Counted from the first letter of the stretch, positions 41,238-52,479 are shown. The stretch is 64,000 nt of DNA from a bacterium (GCA_019751945.1 JAIEMT010000023.1:1-64000); one strand, 5' to 3'. The notes: a model not told the origin generated them from the sequence alone. Made by a program: numbers and translations.

Positions 41238-42095
41238 CTACCGCACCAGCTGGTAGTACTTCTGGATCAGATCCTTCATTCGACTGTCCATCGAATCGCC
41301 GCGAGCGGTGAACCCAGCGGTGACCGTCCCCTTGAATTCATTGCTCTCGGGATTAAAGGCAATGTCGTTAATTTCAGCTCGAAGAAAAACATCTTCGTTC
41401 ACGGGCGGAGGACTATCATATCGAAACGGACGAATCGAGGTTGCCGTCGCAACGCTGATCTGCCGCGGGTAGGGAAACTCTTTCAAACCCGTGCGATAAT
41501 TTTCAAAGCGATAATCCATCGTGCCGCCCGAAGTCCCGATCACTAAACGAATGGGGTAGAACTGGTCGCGCTCTACCCAAAGTTGGGGGTAGCGCGGACG
41601 ATTTTGCCCGACCACAAACGAAGCCATTCCCTGCCATCGCACGAGCGAAGTAATTTCAGAAGCGCGACGCACTTCTTCGTCCTTCATCTCTGCCAATTCT
41701 GTTTCAGTGCGAATCGGAATGCCGGCTTCCTTCAAGCTTCGCGTGAGGAGGTCCGTACGGTTCTCAAACAAAAGACCGTTCACCACAATTGGGGCCGACT
41801 CCGTTCCATTTAACCGACGCTCGATCGCATAAAGTTCTTGGCCCGTTTCATCGTAAGCGCGGCTCTTTAAGAAATGGGTGGAGAGATCCAATACGGTGAT
41901 CTCTTTAAACTTCACCGTAGAAGGCGTCCCATGTTCCATCAACGTCACGGTGGAACGAATTCGCAGCGATTTGGGGCCGACTTTTTTTCCGGCAATAGAT
42001 TTCACAATGAACTGCGATGGAACGATGTAAGCGTGAGCGACGCTTCCAAACAAAACCCCTACAACCAAACAGGATGAGAACTTCCCAAATTTCAT
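41238..42095 (-). CDS. hypothetical secreted protein
   Basis: Signal peptide 'MKFGKFSSCLVVGVLFGSVAHA'; no family recognised. Confidence 0.6.
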   Translation of the reverse strand: MKFGKFSSCLVVGVLFGSVAHAYIVPSQFIVKSIAGKKVGPKSLRIRSTVTLMEHGTPSTVKFKEITVLDLSTHFLKSRAYDETGQELYAIERRLNGTESAPIVVNGLLFENRTDLLTRSLKEAGIPIRTETELAEMKDEEVRRASEITSLVRWQGMASFVVGQNRPRYPQLWVERDQFYPIRLVIGTSGGTMDYRFENYRTGLKEFPYPRQISVATATSIRPFRYDSPPPVNEDVFLRAEINDIAFNPESNEFKGTVTAGFTARGDSMDSRMKDLIQKYYQLVR

Positions 42096-42102
42096 GGCCG
42101 CC

Positions 42103-42981
42103 TCACTTCAGATGTTTCTTGAGCAACTCCGTTACGCCCGGGCGAAGCTCGGGTCTCTTCAATGCAAAAGCAATGGTAGCATCGATGAAACCCAGACGAT
42201 CGCCGGTGTCGTAGCGAGTACCTTCAAATTGATAGGCTAAAAGTTTTTCCTTCTGCGCTAAAAGCTGGAGAGCATCGGTGAGCTGAATTTCTCCGCCCTT
42301 ACCCGGCTTCGTTTCACGAATGCAGTCAAAAATTTTCGGACTGAGAACATAGCGACCCGGAATGGCGAGTCGCGAGGGAGCATCTTTTTCAGCAGGCTTC
42401 TCGACCAAGCGGTCGACGTGCATGAGCCGGGGATTCATCATCTTGCCACCGACGATGCCATACTTGTTCACCTCGCTCGCGGGAACTTCCATCACGCCCA
42501 CAACGCTGGCATTTTGAGTCGCATAGATATCGGCAAGTTGTTTCGTGCAAGGTACTTCCGAATCAATCAGGTCATCGCCCAAAAGCACAGCGAAAGGCTC
42601 ATTGCCCACGGCTGGTGCTGCACAAAGCACTGCATGACCTAAGCCCATCGGATTTTTCTGACGAATCGCTATGACGTTACAAAGCTTCCCAATCTTGCGA
42701 GAGAGGTCTGCGAGCTCCGCCTTACTTTTCTTATCGAGGAAATCTTCAAGTTCGGGATTGTAATCAAAATGATTTTCGATCGCCTCTTTGTGACGAGCGG
42801 TGATGATAATGACGTCTTCCGCACCGGCACGAACGGCCTCTTCAACGATGTGCTGAATCATCGGCACGTCGACGATCGGAATCATCTCTTTCGGCACAGC
42901 CTTGGTTGCTGGCAAAAACCGCGTACCTAACCCCGCAGCCGGGATTACCGCCTTACGAATCTTCATTTCGAGAACCCCCAA
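42103..42981 (-). CDS. galU: UTP--glucose-1-phosphate uridylyltransferase
   Basis: 'KAVIPAAGLGTRFLPATKAVPKEMIPIVDVPMIQHIVEEAV', 'LGHAVLCA', 'VLLGDDLI'; start may be the internal MKIRK. Confidence 0.96.
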   Translation of the reverse strand: MGVLEMKIRKAVIPAAGLGTRFLPATKAVPKEMIPIVDVPMIQHIVEEAVRAGAEDVIIITARHKEAIENHFDYNPELEDFLDKKSKAELADLSRKIGKLCNVIAIRQKNPMGLGHAVLCAAPAVGNEPFAVLLGDDLIDSEVPCTKQLADIYATQNASVVGVMEVPASEVNKYGIVGGKMMNPRLMHVDRLVEKPAEKDAPSRLAIPGRYVLSPKIFDCIRETKPGKGGEIQLTDALQLLAQKEKLLAYQFEGTRYDTGDRLGFIDATIAFALKRPELRPGVTELLKKHLK

Positions 42982-43041
42982 TAGAAAGATCTTCCACGCT
43001 CTGTGGGAGGGGCTCAGAACAGAATAATGCTTAAAAAGAGA

Positions 43042-43440
43042 CTAAGCCCGGCCCGGAAATCTTTGCTTTTCTGACTCTAGCTCGGCTTGGCAGTCGATGC
43101 AAAGAGTAGTCGAGGGATTGGCTCGCATTCGTGCTTCAGCGATCGTTTCTTCGCAACGTTCGCATTCACCGAAAGTGCCTTCTTCAATTCGACGAAGGGC
43201 TTCATCGATTTGCCACAGCTCGTCACGTTCACGATTTTTGAGCTGAAGGATGAAGGTGCGATCCGTTTGGGCGCTTGCCTGATCCACACTGTCGGCATAA
43301 GACTCTTCAGTATTAATCAGGTCTGCTGTAGCCTGTTGAAGGTCTTTAGCCAAAGTGGAACGCCTCGATTCAAGTTCGTTCTTGAATGAGGCCAGTTTGC
43401 TCTTCTTAAACACCGGTTGATTGATTGCTCGTTGTGACAT
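43042..43440 (-). CDS. DksA/TraR-family zinc-finger protein
   Basis: 'YGTFGECERCEETIAEARMRANPSTTLCIDCQAELE'-like C4 zinc finger with N-terminal coiled coil. Confidence 0.88.
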   Translation of the reverse strand: MSQRAINQPVFKKSKLASFKNELESRRSTLAKDLQQATADLINTEESYADSVDQASAQTDRTFILQLKNRERDELWQIDEALRRIEEGTFGECERCEETIAEARMRANPSTTLCIDCQAELESEKQRFPGRA

Positions 43441-43516
43441 GCGTCAAAGCAAGTACTCTATCGGCCCGAAAAAGTAAAGATTTTCTATGCGCTGCATCAT
43501 TTTAGAGGGGAAAAAC

Positions 43517-44410
43517 ATGAATAAAATCAAGGCCCAAAGAAATCGCCCTCGTGAACAGTTGATAATTTCTCTCTGTTTCCTAGTTTTTTCTGTCGGGCCC
43601 ACCCTCGCATGGGCTTCGGATTACCAATCTCCCCGAACTGTGGCTCTAGGGGGAGCCGGCCATGCGGGCCCATTACTGAACGACTCGATTTTCTTAAATC
43701 CGTCGTATGTATCCTTCCTTCCCACCTACAGTGTGAGCGGCAGCGTTCTTTTTTTTAAGGGCACCCATCCGACGATTGGGGACAATTATCATGGCCGAAA
43801 TTACAACGTCAGCATTCAAGACGGTCGAACCGAAACCCTGCAAGCGGCCATTTCATACACCCTTCGCGAAGACGGATTCATGATTCACCTGGGAGTTTCG
43901 AAAGCAGTGCTTCAAAGCTTGGGTTTTGCGTTGAGCGGAAAATTCTACGGCACCACGTTTGGGTCGCCCAACATGGGTCAGGACATTACTTTTTCGACCA
44001 CGTTTCTTCCTAATGCATGGATGCAGACCGCGCTCATCGTCGACAACATTCTGGAGAACGATCAGGGCCTTCCAAAAAATATTTATCGCGAAATTACTTT
44101 GGGAACTAAATTCAATTTAGAGAAAATTGTTCTGGTGTATGCAGATCCGCACTACACACCCAACCTTCCCAACTCCAATCAGCGCTTCGGTTATGAACTC
44201 GGAATGGAATTCATCATGATGAGCGACTTCATGTTCCGCGTGGGGATGTTCCAAAACTCGATGATTGCCCACCAAGGGATGTACGGAAATGGTTACGGGG
44301 CCGGAGTGGGATTCCTCGGACCCAAGATTTCGCTCGACTACGGATTACAGCGAGTGAGCGAACCCTATACGGATTGGGCGCATTCGTTTGGCGCGACGAT
44401 TTACTTTTAG
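43517..44410 (+). CDS. predicted outer-membrane beta-barrel protein
   Basis: Signal peptide '..ISLCFLVFSVGPTLAWA', alternating amphipathic strands, terminal Phe ('GATIYF'); RBS GAGGGG before ATG 43517. Confidence 0.6.
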   Translation: MNKIKAQRNRPREQLIISLCFLVFSVGPTLAWASDYQSPRTVALGGAGHAGPLLNDSIFLNPSYVSFLPTYSVSGSVLFFKGTHPTIGDNYHGRNYNVSIQDGRTETLQAAISYTLREDGFMIHLGVSKAVLQSLGFALSGKFYGTTFGSPNMGQDITFSTTFLPNAWMQTALIVDNILENDQGLPKNIYREITLGTKFNLEKIVLVYADPHYTPNLPNSNQRFGYELGMEFIMMSDFMFRVGMFQNSMIAHQGMYGNGYGAGVGFLGPKISLDYGLQRVSEPYTDWAHSFGATIYF

Positions 44411-44471
44411 CTCTTAGGCGGCGTCGCGTACATTCATCACAAGCACCAGCTACTCCATGCTAGGAATTAGA

Positions 44472-45057
44472 CTATTCGGCCGTCACTCGAATGTGCTGCA
44501 GCTTCATACCCGGCTCCCTCTTTTTGAAAACCGTAATAACTTTGCCCAACGATGTCCCACCAGTCTTTGGTGAGGATTTTTTTGAGCTCATACCAAGGCA
44601 GAGAATTTCATTTGCCGGACTGTCCTTCTTACAAGAGAGCAAGTAGTTCGATTCTGCGGATACCCAACCACAATTCAGCACCGAGACATTTCCATTTCTG
44701 AACATCTGGAATTTTAAAAATGGAAAAAGTTCCGAAGTTTTTTTCATCTGATGTAAAAAAATTCTTAGTAACTTTTAAAGTCGGGCTAGCTTCCACTACG
44801 AATTCTTCAGGATTCACTCCCAGAAGCGACTTTAATTTATTTGGTTCCGGCCAAAACTCAGTCTGTAGCCACCTCCCCGAAGATTTAGTCCACTCACTTT
44901 GATTCATGGCATTTAACCTTTGAAAACGATCCCAGATTTTTTTATAGCCCTGCTCGGTAACCGATAGCTCATGAATCTCTGTAGGCTCTTGAACCGGCTG
45001 GGCCTCTCCGTAAGCCTTAAGAGAAAAAAATACGAGAATCCAAATAAACTTTTCCAT
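44472..45057 (-). pseudogene. frameshifted secreted hypothetical protein
   Basis: 5' half in ORF ending 44629 (MEKFIWILVFFSLKAYGEA...), 3' half in ORF 44472..44747 in the +1 frame; natural-looking join near 44694-44698. Confidence 0.6.
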
Positions 45058-45068
45058 AAAAGTCTCCT

Positions 45069-45869
45069 TTAGCTGAAAAACAGTTTGGGTTTTCCCGTCG
45101 CCGGATTCTTTCCAACGATCAGTCCCGCATCGGGGTAGATTTCGCGCATTCGCGCTTCGGTCAGAACTTCTTGCAACGGTCCCCATGCCACCTTCTGCCC
45201 CTTGTTCAATAAGCAGCAGTGATCCGCCCACTCCGTGGCGAGGTTGAAATCGTGAGTCACCAAAACAAAAGAATAGCCTTGGCCCTTGAGTTTTTGGAGC
45301 AGCTTTCCAACAGCGGCCTGGTGATTCAAATCCATTTTAGAAATGGCTTCATCGAGGAGTAGGGTTTTTGCGCCTTGGGCAAGAGCACGCGCGAGGGAAA
45401 CGAGTTGGCGCTCGCCGTCGCTCAAGTGGCGGATGTCGCGGTTTCGAAATTCCCAGCAAAAACTCTGTTCCATCGCCCATTCAATGACGCCGAGATCCTG
45501 CTTCGTTGATTGCTTCAGCAAAGTTCCGGGATGGGTGAGGCGTCCCAAAGAAACCGCTTCAAAAGCAGTCAATGGAAACTCCGCTCGCAATTCCGGTGCG
45601 ATGTAGACGGCATACTTTGCGCGAGCGCGCGCGGTCAGCGTGCCCACTTCTACTGGGCCAAATCGAACTTGTCCGTTCAAACCCGAACGAGGCAGCGGCA
45701 AAATCCCGGCCATGATTTTCAACAAAGTGGATTTTCCAGATCCGTTCGGCCCGAGCAATGCCAGAATCTCGGAGCGCTCGACTTCGACCGACACTTCTTT
45801 CAGCACCGGACGAGAGGAATTCGGAAACGAATACGAAACTCCGTATGCTCCTAAGACAGGGGGTTCCAT
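45069..45869 (-). CDS. ABC transporter ATP-binding protein (BtuD/FhuC-like)
   Basis: Walker A 'LLGPNGSGKSTLLKIM', signature 'HLSDGERQLVSLARAL', Walker B 'TLLLDEAIS', 'VLVTHDFNLA'. Confidence 0.93.
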   Translation of the reverse strand: MEPPVLGAYGVSYSFPNSSRPVLKEVSVEVERSEILALLGPNGSGKSTLLKIMAGILPLPRSGLNGQVRFGPVEVGTLTARARAKYAVYIAPELRAEFPLTAFEAVSLGRLTHPGTLLKQSTKQDLGVIEWAMEQSFCWEFRNRDIRHLSDGERQLVSLARALAQGAKTLLLDEAISKMDLNHQAAVGKLLQKLKGQGYSFVLVTHDFNLATEWADHCCLLNKGQKVAWGPLQEVLTEARMREIYPDAGLIVGKNPATGKPKLFFS

Positions 45870-45870
45870 T

Positions 45871-46824
45871 TTATTGGGCCTCCTTCTTTTCGTTTCGAAG
45901 CATGATCCACATAAACAGTGGCGCCCCGATCACAGCGGTCATCACACCCACGGGCAATTCAAACGGCTTAAACAGACTTCGTGACATCATGTCGGCAAAC
46001 GTCAACGTCGCCGCTCCCCAGATCGCACAGAGCGGAACGAGCTTGAGATGTAAAGAGCCGACCATCTTTCGCGCAAAGTGGGGAACCATCAAGCCCACAA
46101 ATCCAATAATTCCGGAACCGCTTACGCAAAGACCGACCAAAAGAGAAGTCAGCAAAATAAATTTTCGACGGGATCCTTCGATAGAAAATCCCAGGGATCG
46201 AGCAGCTTCTTCTCCGAGCAAGAGCGCATCGAGCTCTCTCCAATGAAACCAGAGTGAGCCTGAGAGGATCACGACCAAAATCAATGTCATCAACGATCCG
46301 CCGATTCGAGCGGAAGATAGGTCTCCCAACAGCCAAGAAAGAGATCCTTGCACCCCGTTGAGATCCGCAAAAGTCATCCAGAGCGCGACCAGGCTCGAGC
46401 CTAAAACTCCGAGCATCACGCCGGTCAGAAGCAAAATCAGATTGCTCGAACCCTGCTTGAGAGAAACCAGAAACAAAATCACTGCAAAGATCATGGCGCC
46501 CACGAATGCGGTTCCAGCCAAACCAATGAAGCTGAATTGAACTCCTAGAGCCATGCCAATCACTGTTCCCAGTGCGGCACCCGAAGAAATCCCAAGCGTG
46601 TAAGGCTCGCAAAGGGGGTTGGCAAAAAGCGCTTGTAGTACGCAACCTGAAACCGCCAAACCCATGCCCACTGCCGAAGCAAGCAAGGCCCGAGGCAAGC
46701 GAAGCTTTGTAATGATATCGACCGTAGCGTGATCGGCAGCGCCCATTTCTAGCGCCAAGAAAAGTGCTAACGCCCAAAATGCGAGACCAACGACATAACC
46801 GCGATATCCCGTGAGGCGATTCAT
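45871..46824 (-). CDS. FecCD/BtuC-family ABC permease
   Basis: 'LRLPRALLASAVGMGLAVSGCVLQALFANPLCEPYTLGISSGAALG', 'GIIGFVGLMVPHFARKMVG'. Confidence 0.94.
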   Translation of the reverse strand: MNRLTGYRGYVVGLAFWALALFLALEMGAADHATVDIITKLRLPRALLASAVGMGLAVSGCVLQALFANPLCEPYTLGISSGAALGTVIGMALGVQFSFIGLAGTAFVGAMIFAVILFLVSLKQGSSNLILLLTGVMLGVLGSSLVALWMTFADLNGVQGSLSWLLGDLSSARIGGSLMTLILVVILSGSLWFHWRELDALLLGEEAARSLGFSIEGSRRKFILLTSLLVGLCVSGSGIIGFVGLMVPHFARKMVGSLHLKLVPLCAIWGAATLTFADMMSRSLFKPFELPVGVMTAVIGAPLFMWIMLRNEKKEAQ

Positions 46825-47720
46825 TTCTTCACTTTCGGATGGACCGCTCGTTCAAGCAAGCTCATTCCTTCCAGCATGCGTAAAGTGGGGCGCAAAATGG
46901 TATCCCCTGAAACCACGTGCACTCGCTTGGTTTGAACGGCTTTCATCTGAGGAAAGTCTTTCCACTTTGCGGCCATTCTATTGAAATACCGTCGATCACC
47001 TCCGAACGTCATCACGAGGACAATGTCGGGATTGCGATGGACCATGTCTTCGATCGTCGGCCGGGGATAGGGCAAGCTCAAATCCGCATAAATATTATCG
47101 CCTCCTACACACTGGAGCGCTTCTTGGAGAAACGTGCTCTTTCCAATGGTAATCAGCGGCTGTTCTCCCAGCTGAACGAAAGTTTTTACACGAGCCTGAC
47201 CTTTCGCTTTAGCGCACACGTGATCGACTCCGCGTTTGAGCTGCTCGGCCATTTTTTTGCCGTCTTTTTCAAATCCCAATGCAGCTCCGACCAACTCAAT
47301 CGACTTGTAAACTTCTTCAAAATTCGAAGTAGAAACAATGACGACGGGAATTCCGAGCTCTCTCAGACGCTCGAGCTGCTGCTTGGAGTTTCCATCTTTA
47401 CTTCCCAAAACAAGATCGGGCTTTAACTCCAATACTTTTTCTAAACTGATGTGGGGGTACGGACCAACGGAACGGGTCTTAGAGAGAGCCGGTGGATAAT
47501 CTGTAGCCTCGCTGACCCCCACAATCTTGTCGAGATCCTGCTGAAAAAAGTCGGCAGCCAACTCCCCCAAAGAAGGAATCAGGGTGACGATGCGTTTGGG
47601 TTGATCTGGAATTTTTACTCGCGCGCCAGTAACGTCGACGACCTCAGTCGCACTCCCCAGCGGGGCCGACAAGAAACTCGCAGCAAGAATGAAGCTAAGT
47701 AGCGGTCTCTGGATTTTCAA
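46821..47720 (-). CDS. BtuF-like periplasmic substrate-binding protein
   Basis: 'KRIVTLIPSLGELAADF', 'VGVSEATDYPPAL', 'LKPDLVLGSKDGN'; likely TTG start at 47720 (signal peptide LKIQRPLLSFILAASFLSAPLGSA), just upstream of the plsY stop. Confidence 0.88.
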   Translation of the reverse strand: MKIQRPLLSFILAASFLSAPLGSATEVVDVTGARVKIPDQPKRIVTLIPSLGELAADFFQQDLDKIVGVSEATDYPPALSKTRSVGPYPHISLEKVLELKPDLVLGSKDGNSKQQLERLRELGIPVVIVSTSNFEEVYKSIELVGAALGFEKDGKKMAEQLKRGVDHVCAKAKGQARVKTFVQLGEQPLITIGKSTFLQEALQCVGGDNIYADLSLPYPRPTIEDMVHRNPDIVLVMTFGGDRRYFNRMAAKWKDFPQMKAVQTKRVHVVSGDTILRPTLRMLEGMSLLERAVHPKVKK

Positions 47721-48276
47721 GCAGCTCGTCCATATCCCCTTCGTGCCGTAAAAGTACAACAAAGAGTAGCACGAGGATGACTCCGAGCGACTTTCTTGAG
47801 GGCTCAATAACAATGTGTGTAATTGTTGCCACGCCCAGCCCAGCGAGGTTCGCCAAAGGAATGTTTCGCTTGATGGCGATGGCCAGCAAGAAACCTAAAA
47901 AACCAATGAGCGCTGCAAACGGCGACAAGAAGGTGAGCGCGCCAAATGCAGGAGCCACCCCTTGTGTTCCGCGAAACTTTAACCAGGGGGAAAAACAATG
48001 TCCTAAAACCAAAAGTACTGCCACAACCCACGGAAGCGGTGCGGGCAAGAAATCTCCGGCCGAAATCGCAGCGCCTCCGTTCCAAAAGGCCAACCCCTCG
48101 GGTGAGAGCAAGAAAACGGGAAGGGCGCCCTTTAAGTAGTCCGCAAGCATCGTCATCCACTTGTGAGCGCTCGTGCCCTTACTAAAAACTCGATTAAAAG
48201 GAATGGATCCCCAGAAAAAGGAAGCAGCTGCGAGAACTGCAAAAAACCCTGGTGAGGACTCCCATCCCGTTGTCAT
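47695..48276 (-). CDS. plsY: glycerol-3-phosphate acyltransferase PlsY
   Basis: 'WGSIPFNRVFSKGTSAHKW', 'LGHCFSPWLKFRGTQGVAPAFGAL'. Confidence 0.8.
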   Translation of the reverse strand: MTTGWESSPGFFAVLAAASFFWGSIPFNRVFSKGTSAHKWMTMLADYLKGALPVFLLSPEGLAFWNGGAAISAGDFLPAPLPWVVAVLLVLGHCFSPWLKFRGTQGVAPAFGALTFLSPFAALIGFLGFLLAIAIKRNIPLANLAGLGVATITHIVIEPSRKSLGVILVLLFVVLLRHEGDMDELLENPETAT

Positions 48277-48277
48277 T

Positions 48278-49072
48278 TCATTTCCTCGCCTTGCCGACAG
48301 GCACTTTTTGAACCTGATCCAATCGAACCTTCATCGCCACGGCTGCACCAATAAAGACGAGCAGCGAAATAAACTGACTAGTGGAGAGCACGTCCGGAAT
48401 CACAAAACCGCGAATCAAATCACCGCGATAAATTTCGATAATGCTTCGGATCACCGGGTAGGCCAGGAAGTAGGTGAGAGCAACTTGCCCGTCGAATTTC
48501 TTTCGCGGAAACAACCAAATCAAAGTCGCAAAAAGAATGAGCAAAGAAACGGCTTCATAGAGCTGGGTGGGATGGAGCAAAATTCCACGAAACGCTGGGT
48601 CCACCAGATCGGAATTCAATCGAATTCCAAAATCAGTTCCAGTGGGTTTCCCGTAACAGCACCCTGCGGAGAGGCAACCAAAGCGACCAAACATGTGAGC
48701 AATGGTTAACCCGGGAAGAGTCGTGTCCATCACCTTCCAAACCGGAAGCTGATACTTCTTCAAATACCAAATCCCAAAGGGCAGAGCGGTCATAATGCCG
48801 CCGAAGAAAACCAGGCCCCCTTCCCAGATTTTGAAAATAGCGAGCGGGTCGGCCAAAAAAGTTTCCCAGCGCGTGAGCACAAAGAGCAATCGCGCTCCGG
48901 CGAATCCCACCAGGAAGCACCAAAAGGTGAGATCTAAAATTCTTTCGACCGGCAGATTTGCCTTCGCTGCCAATCTTCGAATCGTAAAAACAGAAGAAAG
49001 AAATCCGATCGCCACCAGAAATCCATAGGTGTGGACGGGAATCGGGCCGAGCTGAAAAAGTAATGGATGCAT
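48278..49072 (-). CDS. lgt: prolipoprotein diacylglyceryl transferase
   Basis: 'LGPIPVHTYGFLVAIGF', 'GRFGCLSAGCCYGKPT', 'LHPTQLYEAV', 'RSIIEIYRGD'. Confidence 0.96.
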   Translation of the reverse strand: MHPLLFQLGPIPVHTYGFLVAIGFLSSVFTIRRLAAKANLPVERILDLTFWCFLVGFAGARLLFVLTRWETFLADPLAIFKIWEGGLVFFGGIMTALPFGIWYLKKYQLPVWKVMDTTLPGLTIAHMFGRFGCLSAGCCYGKPTGTDFGIRLNSDLVDPAFRGILLHPTQLYEAVSLLILFATLIWLFPRKKFDGQVALTYFLAYPVIRSIIEIYRGDLIRGFVIPDVLSTSQFISLLVFIGAAVAMKVRLDQVQKVPVGKARK

Positions 49073-49075
49073 AAC

Positions 49076-49612
49076 TTAGCTTGTTCCTTCTAAGATCATA
49101 TCCCAGGTCAGAAGCGCGACGCCAACGCAGATCGCCGAATCAGCCAAATTAAAAGCAGGAAAGTGATATCGATACTGCCAATGAAAATCGAGAAAGTCTA
49201 CAACGTAACCCCACGTCACGCGGTCAATCAAATTGCCGGCCGCTCCTGCAATAACCAAGGACAGACCCGCTGCAAGTTTCAAATCCCGGGGATGAATTTT
49301 TCGAAACACGTACCCAATCACTCCTAAGGCCAAAATTGGGACCAGAATAAACACTGGTGCCCTAAACGGCGAAGTCGAATTCGCAAACATTCCGAACGCC
49401 GCCCCCTTGTTCCGGACATAGGTAATATTAAAAAGCCCCTCGATGACCGAAAGAGTTTCGCCCAGGGCGAAGCGCCGAATCAGTAAGTGTTTAGTGAGTT
49501 GATCGAGCAATAACAGCAACGGGGCGATCGCAAAAAATATCAGGTACTTTCTGGGAAGTTTGGAAGCTTTTCGCCCCCACCGGAAATCCAGCCTCCCCAG
49601 GGCCAGCTTCAA
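49076..49612 (-). CDS. lspA: lipoprotein signal peptidase
   Basis: '[19 protein letters not shown]', '[14 protein letters not shown]', '[24 protein letters not shown]', '[12 protein letters not shown]'; TTG start overlapping the ileS stop (ATTGA) is likely. Confidence 0.94.
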   Translation of the reverse strand: MKLALGRLDFRWGRKASKLPRKYLIFFAIAPLLLLLDQLTKHLLIRRFALGETLSVIEGLFNITYVRNKGAAFGMFANSTSPFRAPVFILVPILALGVIGYVFRKIHPRDLKLAAGLSLVIAGAAGNLIDRVTWGYVVDFLDFHWQYRYHFPAFNLADSAICVGVALLTWDMILEGTS

Positions 49613-52464
49613 TCGACGGCCCCCACGCAGCGATCGCAAAGATCGGGATGCTTCTTCGACTCTCCCACCTTGGGAGAATAGACCCAACAGCGTGCGCATT
49701 TTTCACCGGAAGCTTTTGAAACGGTCATCTTCACGGCGTCGGCTTTTTTGATTTCCAATTCACTCACCAAGAACAGGCGAGACAGATCTTCCTGAATGTT
49801 TTTAAAAGCAGCCGCTTGATCGGCTGGCAACTCCATCACGAGTTTCACTTCGCGAGGATGTCCGATCACCTTATTCTGGCGCGCTTCTTCTAAAGCCTTC
49901 ATCGCCACTTCGCGAACCTGCCAAATCGGCGCAAAAGTACTTTCCAGTTCGGCACTTCTCCAACTCTTCAATCCATCCGTACCACCCGGGAAGGAGGTTA
50001 AGAAGACCGACTCCTTTTCACCCAGGTATCCCCAGGCTTCTTCAGAAGTGTAAGAAAGAATGGGCGCCATCGCGAGGAGCATGGTGCGACCAATATGCCA
50101 GAGTGCCGTCTGAGACGATCGGCGCTCTTTGGAATTTTTTGCTGCCGTGTAGAGGCGGTCCTTCAAAATATCGAAGTACATGGCCGAAAGCTCTACGCTA
50201 CAGAAGTTCATGACTTGATGATAGACAGTGTGAAACTCAAAACGATCATACGAATCCCGAACGGTTCCAAAAATCTCGGACGTCCGTGAAAGCGCCCAAC
50301 GATCGAGCTGCCCTATCTGTCCCACCGGAACCGAATGAGCTTTCGGATCGAAGTCGTAAAGATTTCCCAAAATGAAACGAATCGTATTTCGAATCTTGCG
50401 GTAACTTTCGGAGACGCGATCCAAGCTCTCCTGAGAAAAATTAATATCGTTTCGATAATCTTCAAGCACGACCCAGAGACGCAAAATGTCGGCGCCGTAT
50501 TTTTTCACGATGTCTAAAGGCGCAGTGACGTTGCCCTTGGACTTCGACATCTTCTTGCCGTCTTTGTCGTTGATGAATCCGTGGGTGAGCACTCCTTTAT
50601 AAGGAGCCGTTCCGCGAGTTGCGACTGCAGTGAGTAGAGAGCTCTGGAACCAGCCGCGGTGTTGATCGCTTCCTTCTAAGTAGAGCTCCGCCGGCCAACC
50701 TAAGCCGTTCTTTTCGCAAACAGCAGCGTGGCTGATGCCCGACTCAAACCAAACATCCAAAATATCGGTTTCTTTTCGGAACTGCGTCCCGCTACACTTC
50801 CGGCACTTCGCTCCCGAAGGAATCAATTTTTCGGCGGGCTCGGTGTACCAAATATCGATGCCCCGTTTTTCCACCTGATCGGCCACGTGACGGAAAACTT
50901 CAGGCCCCGCGAAAGCTTCATTACACTTTTCGCAATAGAAGACCGTGATGGGAGCGCCCCAAGCGCGCTGACGAGAGACGCACCAGTCTGGCCGGCCGCT
51001 CACCATGGCGTTAATTCGATTGATGCCCCAACCCGGAATCCATTCGACTTGCTGGATGGCTTTTTCAGCAGCTTCACGCAGGGAAGACTTCCCGCCGTTC
51101 AAAACTTTTTGATCCATGCCGATGAACCACTGGGGAGTCGCACGAAAAATCACTGGCTTGTTACAGCGCCAACAGTGCGGGTAACTGTGCTGAACATCTG
51201 TACGCGCCACGAGATGTCCCGACTCTTGAAGCTTTGCAATGATGCCGTCGTTGGCCTTGAAAATGAATTGGCCCTGCATCTCTGGAAAATCCGGAGTGAA
51301 ACGACCTTTTGCATCCACAGGTGCATAGACTGGCAAACCGTATTTCAAACCCACTCGATAGTCATCGACCCCGTGTCCCGGTGCCGTGTGAACAGCGCCA
51401 GTGCCGGCTTCGAGAGTGACATGTTCACCCAGTATAATGAGCGACTTCTTGCCGTCGATAAACGGATGCTTCGCATACTGCTTGTGCAACTTCTCCGCCT
51501 TGAAGGTCATCAATGGCGTGGAGGTCTTGGTAAAGCCAGCAGCTTTTTCAAACGCTTCTTGCAAACCGGTGGCGACAATCCAAAGCTCGGTGCCATCTAA
51601 GCCCGGCACTTTCAAAACCGAGTAGTCGTATTCGGGATGAAGAGCGATGCCTTGGTTGGCAGGCAAGGTCCAAGGAGTGGTGGTCCAAATAATAATGCTC
51701 GTCCGAGTTGCACCTTCGCGTTTAACAACAGAAGCTAACTCCGGGAACGAAGCAATCGCTTCTGAAGTTAAATCAAACTTCACGTAGATCGACGGGCTTT
51801 GCTTTTCAGCGTACTCAATTTCTGCTTCGGCTAACGCCGTACTGTCGGTCGGGCACCAGTACACAGGCTTGTTGCCCTGATACAAAGTTCCCGACTCCGC
51901 ACAACGACCCAGCTCGCGAATGGTCTGAGCCACATAGCCCTGAGCCATGGTCATATAAGGATGGTCCCAGTCCCCGAAACATTCCAGGCGCTGAAACTGT
52001 TGCTTCTGCGTTTCGACAAAGCTCTGTGCGTATTCCCGACACATCTGTCGGAGCTCCACTACCGAAAGCGTGGACTTATCTTTTTTCTGATCGAGAAGTT
52101 TTTTCTCCACGCCAAGTTCAATCGGCAAGCCATGGCAATCCCAACCGGGAATGTAGAGGGAGTCAAACCCCGCCATGCTCTTGTATTTCACCACGACGTC
52201 CTTCAACACTTTGTTGAGGGCGTGGCCGATGTGAATATTGCCGTTGGCGTAGGGAGGTCCATCGTGCAGCAAAAAACGCGGCGCCTTCGCAGCGCGGTTC
52301 TTCGCCACCAACTTTTCATAAACTTTGTCTTTAAACCAACGGTCGATCTGAACGGGTTCCTTTTCAGGCAAACCCGCACGCATGGGAAACTCTGTTTGAG
52401 GCAGATTCAGCGTGGATTTGTAATCAGCCCCACCGGTGGAGCCGTCGGTTTCCTTGGAACTCAT
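49609..52464 (-). CDS. ileS: isoleucyl-tRNA synthetase
   Basis: '[23 protein letters not shown]', '[10 protein letters not shown]', 'KKMSKSKGN', C-terminal 'CARCW...CDRC'. Confidence 0.98.
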   Translation of the reverse strand: MSSKETDGSTGGADYKSTLNLPQTEFPMRAGLPEKEPVQIDRWFKDKVYEKLVAKNRAAKAPRFLLHDGPPYANGNIHIGHALNKVLKDVVVKYKSMAGFDSLYIPGWDCHGLPIELGVEKKLLDQKKDKSTLSVVELRQMCREYAQSFVETQKQQFQRLECFGDWDHPYMTMAQGYVAQTIRELGRCAESGTLYQGNKPVYWCPTDSTALAEAEIEYAEKQSPSIYVKFDLTSEAIASFPELASVVKREGATRTSIIIWTTTPWTLPANQGIALHPEYDYSVLKVPGLDGTELWIVATGLQEAFEKAAGFTKTSTPLMTFKAEKLHKQYAKHPFIDGKKSLIILGEHVTLEAGTGAVHTAPGHGVDDYRVGLKYGLPVYAPVDAKGRFTPDFPEMQGQFIFKANDGIIAKLQESGHLVARTDVQHSYPHCWRCNKPVIFRATPQWFIGMDQKVLNGGKSSLREAAEKAIQQVEWIPGWGINRINAMVSGRPDWCVSRQRAWGAPITVFYCEKCNEAFAGPEVFRHVADQVEKRGIDIWYTEPAEKLIPSGAKCRKCSGTQFRKETDILDVWFESGISHAAVCEKNGLGWPAELYLEGSDQHRGWFQSSLLTAVATRGTAPYKGVLTHGFINDKDGKKMSKSKGNVTAPLDIVKKYGADILRLWVVLEDYRNDINFSQESLDRVSESYRKIRNTIRFILGNLYDFDPKAHSVPVGQIGQLDRWALSRTSEIFGTVRDSYDRFEFHTVYHQVMNFCSVELSAMYFDILKDRLYTAAKNSKERRSSQTALWHIGRTMLLAMAPILSYTSEEAWGYLGEKESVFLTSFPGGTDGLKSWRSAELESTFAPIWQVREVAMKALEEARQNKVIGHPREVKLVMELPADQAAAFKNIQEDLSRLFLVSELEIKKADAVKMTVSKASGEKCARCWVYSPKVGESKKHPDLCDRCVGAVD

Positions 52465-52479
52465 GGTCCCAGGAACGTA

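Noticed and set aside
44738-44744. A AAA AAC slippery heptamer suggesting programmed -1 frameshifting in the 44472..45057 gene
   Set aside because: The continuing ORF is in the +1 frame; a -1 shift would hit a stop (TAA) within about eight codons.
45069-47720. Cobalamin riboswitch for the BtuFCD-like importer
   Set aside because: The btuF-like gene starts at the plsY stop inside an operon; no leader space and no B12-box recognised.
50728-51600. 290-aa plus-strand ORF inside ileS
   Set aside because: Complementary-frame artefact of a GC-biased coding sequence.
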